Made by a program: the position numbers and the translations under genes. Positions 56,060 to 64,000 of a stretch of DNA of 64,000 bases are shown here, piece after piece. Location: positions 66,514,501-66,578,500 of the forward strand of contig CM060899.1 of NCBI GenBank assembly GCA_030762935.1, read 5' to 3'. The stretch comes from Hymenopus coronatus. Lineage: Eukaryota; Arthropoda; Insecta; Mantodea; Hymenopodidae. Position 1 is the first letter of the stretch. Every line of letters begins with the position of its first letter. Under the pieces are notes generated by a model, which made no database searches, was not told the origin of the DNA, and saw only the letters and a program-made list of their open reading frames with translations.

Positions 56060-57985
56060 CTTCATTCATCCTTACTTCACTGCTAATGTAAACAAAAAAA
56101 CAGATTGCAACTGCTCTGATTGGTTGCTGAATGTTTTACCCCTTTTCTCCATCACATAATAGTTTCTCTTAAACTGCCAAGTGAGAACTGTGCAATTTTG
56201 TCTATATAACATAGTATGAAGGAACAAAATTTATTGAATGTTAATCATGATTCCTTTATTAATAAAAGAAGTGTTGTTTGCCAGACTTGTGGGCTATGGT
56301 CTAGAAGGCATCGAAGATACTGATGTTTTGCCACCTTCAGGATGAAGTGATCCTAGTCTTTGCTGGTCAGAACTGGAGTGCCAAGGACCGGGCAACAGCC
56401 CTCTTATATAGTAGGGGTGGTGGGGCATGCTTTGTGTTCTGTGTGCTTATTGACTCGAATCTGTTGGAGGGGTCAGGCTGCTTGAGCCATTATAAGTCTC
56501 TGATTTCTAGCTAAGGTTTTTCTTTCAAGTTTTAGTATTCACATATGCGAACCACCACACATTTCTTTAATATATTGACATAATGCAGTGGATACCAGTT
56601 TTGGAAAAGCTTTTAGGTTACGCTAAGAAATAGATGTCAAGCATTAATTTACCTGGAAAGTAATAATAAATGTAAATCAGACATAAAATTTTCATGCAGA
56701 ACATAAATCATGTTGGACTTGGAAACAATCTCACGGCACATGTTGGATAGTTGAGCCTAATTCTACAAACCTTCAACTCTCCTCAAATCTCTTTGAACTG
56801 TTCTGGGAAGGCAACACCTTAAAAAGTAACATTCTAATGGCATACAAGTACTTTTAATTTGATTTTTTTAAATTTGACAAGTCAATTAATTACACTAAAC
56901 AACACTTACTTGGGATTCAAACTTTGTTGAGCAGAAAAGTGATACAAGTACTTTCTGAAATTTATGGTTGTTTTTTCACAAAAGTCTTGCTTTTTCTCTG
57001 TAGTATGGATAAAGTTTTATATCTATCACACTCTAGAAACTTTGAAGAATGTAATGAAAATACATATACTACCTTCGTAAATGATTCAACTTTGATTGAC
57101 ACTTTGAAAGCTTTTAACGTGCCCACCCACCCCAGGGGCACCATTTTGAGAAATGGGAGGAGGAATTAATTGCCCCCTAAGATATGAGAAATAATTACAC
57201 CAGTGGTTATTACGTCTATGAAAAGAAACATTACAAGAACTATGTGCTTAATACAAATTCTTCACATTTAAGAAATAAAATATTTCCAGACTTTCTTCAA
57301 TAACTATAGTTTGCAAGCAGTAAGTTTGCTGATACTCCCTGCAGATGCATTTCCTTGCTATTACTGTTGTGACTCACGTGGATAACAAACAAATATTGTC
57401 GTACTTACGTTAAAGTTCCGAAGTTGCAAGGCATTGCTGAGGGATGATGTTTATAAGCAGAGGGTGATGCAATGACGAGATAGCCAAGCAGAGTGTGCAT
57501 CTGAACCCTGATAATCCCTGGCAGTTTTCACTATCACTTTCACTACTTTTTCATACATTTTATATGAAACTACAGGTATTAAAGAAACAACTTATTTTCT
57601 TTAAGGCTAAAAATTTGCACATACAAATTTGAGCCAATCTTGCTCCTCCCTCCAGAACTTCAAATGATGCTCCTGCCTCCCTCCAAATAGAATATAGGAA
57701 AACTGACAGCAGAAAACTAAGGAAACATGCCTTATTGTTCTTATGCACTTGCCTGGAATTCGTTGCTAACCTATAAAAGGTTTTGAAAGCAGCTAGATTT
57801 GTGGAGTGTTAAAATTCTTCTTATTCTCGGCTATGCCCTGGATCATTGGGAAATTGAGATGTCGTCTACGCCCTGTCATCGTTCCGCAGTTTTGACCAAC
57901 TATTCTCCTAAATACATCCCTTGGCTATGCTTTATGGTTTACGGTCATTAACATTGGGCTATGCTTTGCTGCTTAATGTAGGAAA
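56060..57985. other. Intergenic sequence with a PLE-end-like block
   Basis: 56265-56520 contains TGGTCTAGAAGGCATCG, CTGATGTTTTGCCACCTTCA and CCTCTTATATAGTAGG, a layout like the PLE terminal module at 43258. The remaining sequence, including a frame at 56924-57169 (SEIYGCFFTKVLLFLCSMDK), is not recognised. Confidence 0.4.
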
Positions 57986-57987
57986 TT

Positions 57988-58110
57988 TTTTATTTTTTTT
58001 ATAGTGTTTAACGCCCACTTTTACTACAGAAGGCACCGCAGACGATGACACTGATGATACATGGTATGAAGATAGAGCACCAGTGGTAATTGGTAGATTT
58101 GCATCAGCGG
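57988..58110 (-). repeat. SINE family F fragment
   Basis: GTTTAACGCCCACTTTTACT and GGCACCGCAGACGATGACAC match the F copy at 47627; truncated after CCAGTGG. Confidence 0.6.
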
Positions 58111-58187
58111 AAGATGTAAATCAGCAGATTAGGGCTATCTCATGTTGAGAGTCTCAACGCCAAATATGGATGACATGCTATGTTATG

Positions 58188-58345
58188 TCCACTTTTACTA
58201 CATATGGCACCGCAGGCGATGAGATTGATGATATATAGAATGAAGGTGGAGCACCAGTGGAATGCGATAGTGGGGAAAACTAGGGAAACCGGAGAAAACC
58301 CGCCCCTGCGCCGTTGTGAGGCGAGCAGTCACTGCGCGGCCCCTT
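58188..58345 (-). repeat. SINE family F, second copy
   Basis: CCACTTTTACTACATATGGC through CCGGAGAAAACCCGCCCCTG to GCAGTCACTGCGCGGCCCC. Lies in tandem with the fragment at 57988. Confidence 0.65.
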
Positions 58346-58930
58346 GAGTTTGTGCGTCTACACTCGAATAGACATAGATCTGTAACCCGTTATGTGAAAC
58401 GTTAAATACAGTTCTTAGAGGTTAATAGGAACAGATGTATGGTTTCAAATATTTGATGCGTAAAATAAGTAAACCGAAAACAGTAAAATATTACAGTAAA
58501 TGCAACTTACATCACAGTTATCCTTACAGCAATACATTGTATATTTCACCGATTTCATTGACATATCTTTGCCGTGGCACAATCTCTTTCTTTTTGATTT
58601 CAACTCATTTGGACCCAGGAATAAATCTACAGAATGTGTGCCTTATAATAGTGCACAGAATAACAAATACAATTTGTATCGTTTCTGCTTCAACACCCGT
58701 CCTGAATCGATCCCTGAATGAAAACTTCCTGCTACACGTTACACACAAATTGCACTTATCTATGCAATACACTAAAATAAAAGGTAAATAAACACATTGC
58801 TATTTCGATTCACATGTATTTTACTGTTTCTAGTAGTCGCATTCGCGCCATGCCGGTATAGGTCGTGACGTCAGACCAATAAGGATGCGTTATTGCCTCA
58901 CGTGATCTCTTTACTGGTGGAAATTAATCA
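58346..58930. other. Intergenic sequence
   Basis: Frames at 58435-58791 match nothing I know. A GC-richer part with GTCGTGACGTCAGACCAATA near 58865 contains a CRE-like TGACGTCA and could be promoter-like, but no gene follows. Confidence 0.3.
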
Positions 58931-58934
58931 TTAC

Positions 58935-59104
58935 TTAATTCAAAATCTTCTCGGGCTTCTAGCCAGGTAAAAACTTGGCTTGACACCAACGTTTCGAAGA
59001 AGTGCATCTTCCTCGTCTTCAGGGTGAACTGATGCACTTCTTCGAAACGTTGGTGTCAAGCCAAGTTTTTACCTGGCTAGAAGCCCGAGAAGATTTTGAA
59101 TTAA
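58935..59104. repeat. Perfect 74-bp inverted repeat, 22-bp spacer
   Basis: 58935-59008 is the exact reverse complement of 59031-59104. Arms include CCAACGTTTCGAAGAAGTGC and the spacer TTCCTCGTCTTCAGGGTGAA; the ACGTTTCG and CTTCAGG pieces are typical of Penelope-like element termini. Exact identity implies recent formation or conversion, or an assembly artefact. Confidence 0.9.
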
Positions 59105-59489
59105 TACGTCGCCAGGAAAGCTTCAGTTCTTATTTTAATCATTACTTATTTCTTTTATTTACTGAAATTAGTTTCGATTCCTGAGTTACATTTTCAATCA
59201 GAATAGCTCTTTTGTTCATGTTCCTAATTTTAATATACGTCAACTGTTGCATTGGGTGTGAAGGAAGCTTAAAAATATTCTACGAACCGTTATCAGTTCA
59301 TCACTCATGTAGTGCTGATTGTTGTGTTGAAATAGTAATATAGTGTTCTACTCCCGTAGAATACACTTCTATTTCTTCCACAGGCAGCAGTACAATTTTT
59401 TTTAATACTTACCGTCTTTTGAGAGGGAGATAGCCTGACAAAAACTACCCTCGCAAGAGCGAATCCAAGGGGAAGGCATCAATGAAAAA

Positions 59490-60080
59490 TCTGAAGTGCT
59501 CCGTTCACATCCTCTACATCTCCGTAACAAATTTATTGTTAAAATCCTTTTTCTTCCATCTACTTCATGTTAGTAGTAATCAACATTAGCAGAAATTGTC
59601 TTATTACTTACCTTCTTGTAAGTAGAAGGATAAAAAGGGAATGCTCTAATCTAACGCAAGTCAAGTCTTAAAAGCTAGTTGCCATGTGGCTGTAATACGT
59701 TTCTTTGTATTTCCAGGTATTGACAAATTTCCATATGAGTAAAGTTCATTTTAAAATTGAAACCAATTACAGGGAATATAAAAATGGTCAACTCCACGAA
59801 AAAAAAATGTAAATAACATAAATGGTGTGTTTTAACGAGATTTATATTTTTGTGTAGTAAGTTTTTGTCTATCTCTTACGGTTTACCAGTTATGCAAAAT
59901 TCATCCAGAATGAAGAGTTCTTCAGAAAATTCAATATACACATTTTATCATGTAAATATCCTTAATATACAGTATTTTAATCAAAACCGTTAGCCATTTT
60001 TGAGAAAAAAAAATATTTCGAAAGATGTTACATATAAAGGCTAGTTTGGGGTGGCGGATTTGTTTCAAAAATTTTAAGTG
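59490..60080 (+). repeat. H repeat copy 17, body
   Basis: Starts TCTGAAGTGCTCCGTTCACA and follows the family to TTTGGGGTGGCGGATTTG. A 3' terminus (GGCTAGAGAAAGTAAAAC) appears at 60403-60420, so the region between may be insertion or replacement. Confidence 0.75.
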
Positions 60081-60124
60081 GGGGCTGAGGTAGATGGACT
60101 AAGGACAAAATATGGCTTCTGGGC

Positions 60125-60163
<39 letters not shown>

Positions 60164-60245
60164 TATACAAGCAACGCGAGATTTGAACCTAGGAACTTAT
60201 GAATGGAAGCAAGGGCCTCCTTAACCTCTCAGCCTCCGTAACGTT
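60125..60245 (-). repeat. (AT)n(AC)n microsatellite and tRNA-like head
   Basis: 60127-60170 is (AT)n then (AC)n. On the - strand GAGGCTGAGAGGTTAAGGAG and CCTAGGTTCAAATCTCGCG resemble A and B boxes of a tRNA-derived SINE. Confidence 0.5.
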
Positions 60246-60434
60246 GTTCTGTGATCTGTTTTCAGTAGTCATAAGTTAACCATTTGTCAGTCACAAACCA
60301 TTGTACAGTTTTTTTCGTGTGCACTGTGAACACACAAAACTCTTCGATCGTATCATGGAATCTGGAGATTACTAATTTTCAGTGTCCATGGCTGTATATA
60401 TGGGCTAGAGAAAGTAAAACAAGGTTTGTTAAAC

Positions 60435-60453
60435 TGGTGTCAGAAGTGGGATT
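60435..60453 (+). promoter_or_regulatory. Primer binding site of a Ty3/gypsy element, tRNA-Leu type
   Basis: TGGTGTCAGAAGTGGGATT is complementary to the 3' end of animal tRNA-Leu including CCA. It lies just before the gag-like region, where an LTR element's primer site should be. The 5' LTR should end immediately upstream, but its left edge is not visible. Confidence 0.7.
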
Positions 60454-60463
60454 TAACGCCACG

Positions 60464-61900
60464 ATGGAGATGATAATGAAAGCTTTACTAGATGAAATAA
60501 AGAACATGAAAACCGGAATGGACAAAATGAAATCTGAATAGAAAAAAGAAAATACATCTCGGATTGGATGAAATTAAATTAAGAATGGTAAAGATGGAAG
60601 AAGAGAAGATGCACGATGGAGAAGAATCCAGCGTGGACAAGATGGAAGAGAAAATCAAATCGGGAACAGAGAATTTGCAGGCGGAAATGAAGACTAATGA
60701 AATGCGGAATGGAGAAAAAATCTACAAACAACTGGCCGGCGTGAAAGAGGACATAGAAGAACGGGATGGAAAGATGAAGAACCTTGACCACTGCGTTAAT
60801 GCCCTGGAGCGCGTCAAAGAACGCGTTGACGCCCTGGAAGACCTCGAGGAACGACTAATGCCCTGGAAGAGCAAAAGAAGCGACCACGATGATGGAAAAG
60901 ATGCTGGATGGAAGAATGAAAGACTTAAAGGTCAAAATGACAGCACGCGAAACATTTGCACGCGTCAAGCTACACAAGTTCGACGGAACATTCACATTCG
61001 AAGTGGATGCCGCAATCAGCTGGAAGGTTGAGTTTGCCGCAACCGCCGCCCACAATCAATGGTCAGTAGAAGAGGAAGCCTCACAACTGATAGTAGCCTC
61101 CAGGGACGGGCGGTAGAAATACTGAATGCAATTCAGACATCGCTAATGTCCGGAGAGATTCGTGAGGCCCTCGAGAACCGCCTTGGGAACCATCGCCTGG
61201 CTCAGCCTATCGCAATTAGCTTAAATCGAGGCTGCAACAGCCAGGGAAGGCGATGCAAGAGTTTGCCCTTGTAATTGAACAGCTGGTGAACAAAGCCCTG
61301 GTAAACCTACCATCTAAATACGTACGTGTTCAAGGAGGCTGTCTACTCATTTGTTGACGGGATGGCAAGCAAGGTATGCAAGGCGAGCCAGGGACCATAT
61401 CCGTGGATTTTTCCATTAGGTCTGTACCTATTTTATATACCGGCCCATCTAGCTCTAGCAAGGTATGGAAGTGGATACCCACTTACGCGCGTCTACCCAT
61501 CCGGGAAGACTACCGAACAACCTCGGTGCGGGCAACTTTTACTAGCTTGGGTTTGCTAGCTTTCCAGGTTAGTGCCGGAGGATATTAAGACGTCTCACAA
61601 CCCCGTCAGGCGCCATCGCCCAGACATATCTAATCTTCCATGGTTATTCGGCCCCTGCTACATCGAGATCTACCCAATCCGAACAGCTCCCATACGGAAG
61701 GGGTTCGGATGTTTGGCCCAACTACTTCTCGCGCCTTATGCTCGGCGACTATAACACCATCCACGAGGCATTATCAGCAGCACTAAGGATGGAGACGGCT
61801 AAGATAACAGCCGACCTCGAAGACGAGGAGTATTCACTACAACAGAGACAAAGAGGCAACCCAGAGACGACCTTTCTCTGGTAAGTGCTGGGGCTATAAC
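60464..61900 (+). pseudogene. Ty3/gypsy gag, decayed
   Basis: Begins MEMIMKALLDEIKNMKTGMD, stops at 60539, then continues as a coiled-coil-rich region (KERVDALEDLEERL). After a frameshift near 61000 it reads KLHKFDGTFTFEVDAAISWK and AATAAHNQWSVEEEASQLIV, the capsid-like core of gypsy gag. Later VFKEAVYSFVDGMASKVCKA (61326) and ETAKITADLEDEEYS (near 61800) follow, ending in a CCHC-like CWGYNQPGHLSRGF. Multiple frameshifts mean it is non-functional. GC content is clearly higher than that of the flanking DNA. Confidence 0.75.
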
Positions 61901-61979
61901 CAACCAGGACACCTCTCAAGAGGCTTTACCACACAAAACCGACCAGCAGGTGAAAGACAATGGAGAGGCACGTGGGCCG

Positions 61980-64000
61980 TCATTGCCAACACCCCGAGTT
62001 ACGTTGCGTGCTCTAGGCGGACGAGTGGACTACAGCCTCGTCGCAGACGGCTGTATACAAGGGAAGCTGTGCCAGATACAGGTGCTACCATGATTATAAT
62101 TAGGCTTGCCGACGCAATCACCTAGTCGGCCCCACCAACTAGTGACAGCGTCGGGCGCCAACTTGTGGTAAAATAGGCCCTGCTGGAGACGTTTGGACGC
62201 AGCACGGTGAGTCTCTGGGTATTTTAGGCCATGGATGTGATATTGAGACTTGATGTCCTCAGGAGCCTTGACGTGTCATTCGATGTCGGCCAAGAGGTCT
62301 TGCGACTCGGTCGAAACGAGGTCAACGGTCAAGGAGCCTTATACTGGACCGGAATACATCATTGAACGGATTTTGTGTTACCCGGGCGTTGTCGTCTTGT
62401 AGGAAGGAAGTGTCCCCGAGGCTATTGAACCCACTGAACACCGATCAGAACAGTTGGGGAAGAATAAGCCAGCAGCGACTATGTCGCCGTGGGATGGATC
62501 CGATCAGCTAGCAGTCTTTTTAGGAATATTTTTATTAATTGGAATAAATTAATATTCTATGCGTTAATTTAATTAGGTAGACTTGATTAAAAAAATGCAC
62601 TCATGACCGCAGGATCTGGGTCCCCGGCTGCAGAGGGCGGCCGGCCATCTGACCGCTTCACAATTGGAGAGGGTCCGGTGTCTACTTAATCGATACCAGT
62701 CTTTCAACGAAGTGAACGACGATTATGGTCGCACTGGCCGAGAACACTATAACATCGACATCGGAGATGCCCTAACTATTCTGCAACCACCAAGATGTGC
62801 TCCTCTGTCAAAACAGGCGGTTGTAGGGAACATGCTGGAAGATATGACATTTATGGGAGTCATTAAAGAGTTTGACAGTCCTTGGTGTTCCCCTACAATC
62901 TTGACGAAGAAGAATGGTGAACTATGCTTCTACTGGACTACAGAAAGCTGAATGCCATCAATAGAAAGAATCATTTCCCCTTATCCCAGATTGGCGACAC
63001 CCGGGACACACTGTTGGTGCCCAGGGTTCTCGACTTTACTTGATATCAGTATATTGCCTATTGACCGTAGATCCCAGAGACAAGGAGAAGGCAGCATTCT
63101 CGTCTGGCAATTTACGATTATACCCTTTGGCTTCTGCCACACGCCAGCCACCTTCCAGTGCCTCATGGAATCAGCGATGGCAAAGATGACTTACGACGCT
63201 TGCCTGCTTTATATAGATGCCATCATTGTCGTAGGCCACAAATTCCAAGACCATCTTCAGAACTTGTCCAAGATACTGCAAAGACTACAGGCAGCTAACC
63301 TGAAGTTGAATCCAACTCTTCTCCAAGAAGTGAACTACTTGGGCTACATAGTCTCACCAACTGGGATGGCCATGGACCCGGAGAAGGCTTGAGCAGTGAG
63401 AGATTGGTCTCGTACTAGACAAATGAGAGCTGCAAAGTTTCCCAGGTCTATGAAGCTACTACTACGAGGTTTCTCCAACATCGCGAAACCCATTGCCTGA
63501 TGGAAGAACACCGGCCTTACACATTGTAAGAAGATGTAAGAGACTGCATTCCAGGCGCTTTAAGTCAGTACACTGCAGCACGCCTATTTTATGATTTCCA
63601 CTACCGGTAGTGACTTCATTGTGGATATTGATGCAGCGACCAGCATTGGATGCATTCTATCCCAAATTAGGATGACCAGGAGTTTGCTATAGCTTTCGAC
63701 AGCAAAATGTACTCCAAGGCAAAAAAGAACTACTGCATTACCTGGCGAGAGCTCCTGGCAGTAGTGAAGGTGCTAGAGCACTTCCACAAGTACCTGTAAG
63801 GTCACCCATTCCACCTGAGAACTGACCACTCCACCCTCACATGGCTGTTGAGCTTCAAGAACCTGGAGGACCAGACATCCTGTTTGGTCCAGAGGCTCCA
63901 AGAGTACTTCACATCAAACACTGGAAAGGAAACAGCCACAACAATGCAGATGCCATGTCACAGCGATCCTGTCCAGAGAAGTATGACCACTGCATCAAAG
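61980..64000 (+). pseudogene. Ty3/gypsy pol (protease, RT, RNase H), decayed and cut by the window edge
   Basis: A protease-like remnant lies near 62040-62100. RT begins at about 62664 (RYQSFNEVNDDYGRTGREHY; FDSPWCSPTILTKKNGELCF), stops at 62949, then resumes with WQFTIIPFGFCHTPATFQCL and LLYIDAIIVVGHKFQDHLQN, where the usual YxDD is YIDA. The RNase H part has SDFIVDIDAATSIGCILSQ, then TWRELLAVVKVLEHFHKYL and RTDHSTLTWLLSFKNLED. An AT-rich patch at 62510-62600 looks inserted. Integrase is beyond the window. Confidence 0.85.

Noticed and set aside
58435..58791. 118-codon open frame (SISLTYLCRGTISFFLISTH)
   Set aside because: No homology recognised and another frame is open in parallel; no splice context.

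Overview
This is a eukaryotic nuclear window: AT-rich, with spliced coding exons (AG acceptors, GT donors) separated by introns of 2.5 to 13 kb that are filled with transposable elements. The mix of elements (mariner/Tc1, Penelope-like elements with GIY-YIG remnants, Jockey/CR1-type and RTE/R1-type LINEs, several tRNA-headed SINEs, a Ty3/gypsy element with a tRNA-Leu primer site) together with very large introns suggests an arthropod, most likely a large-genome hemimetabolous insect such as a cockroach, termite or orthopteroid. That placement is inference.

The one convincing host gene is on the + strand. Six exons (5503-5858, 10680-11612, 15625-17183, 19716-19854, 32801-32904, 36712-37000) join in perfect reading phase into about 1,125 residues ending at a TAA. 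They encode the C-terminal part of a large Ser/Pro-rich protein with acidic and basic patches, probably mostly disordered. Its 5' exons lie outside the window. I could not name the gene. Two further short exon candidates, unrelated in phase to this gene, are at 648-731 (- strand) and 42157-42212 (+ strand).

The rest is mostly a layered graveyard of mobile DNA. The dominant family, called H here, is a roughly 0.85-0.9 kb non-autonomous repeat with about 17 copies, nearly all in the same orientation as the gene. Its structure (TCTGATGTG start, subterminal ACTTTCTCTA, internal CA microsatellite, 3' hairpin, TAGAGAAAGTAAAA end) resembles Helentron-associated HINE/DINE-1-type elements. A TTAA-flanked piggyBac-type MITE has five copies. 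At least six tRNA-headed SINE families are present, several nested inside other elements. Penelope-like (PLE) fragments recur as inverted pairs at 14.0-15.0, 22.2-23.0 and 28.0-28.9 kb. Similar inverted pairs occur at 49.4-50.0 kb and at 58.94-59.10 kb, the last a perfect 74-bp inverted repeat.

By region: 1-5.5 kb, intron or intergenic with SINEs and one H copy; 5.5-37 kb, host gene exons with introns loaded with H copies, mariner, LINE, PLE and MITEs; 37-54 kb, probable 3' UTR then intergenic repeats; 54-60 kb, a mariner with a nested SINE, PLE ends and an H copy; 60.4-64 kb, the left part of a GC-richer, decayed Ty3/gypsy element that runs off the window. No autonomous element in the window appears intact. 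All boundaries were read by eye and repeat ends are approximate.
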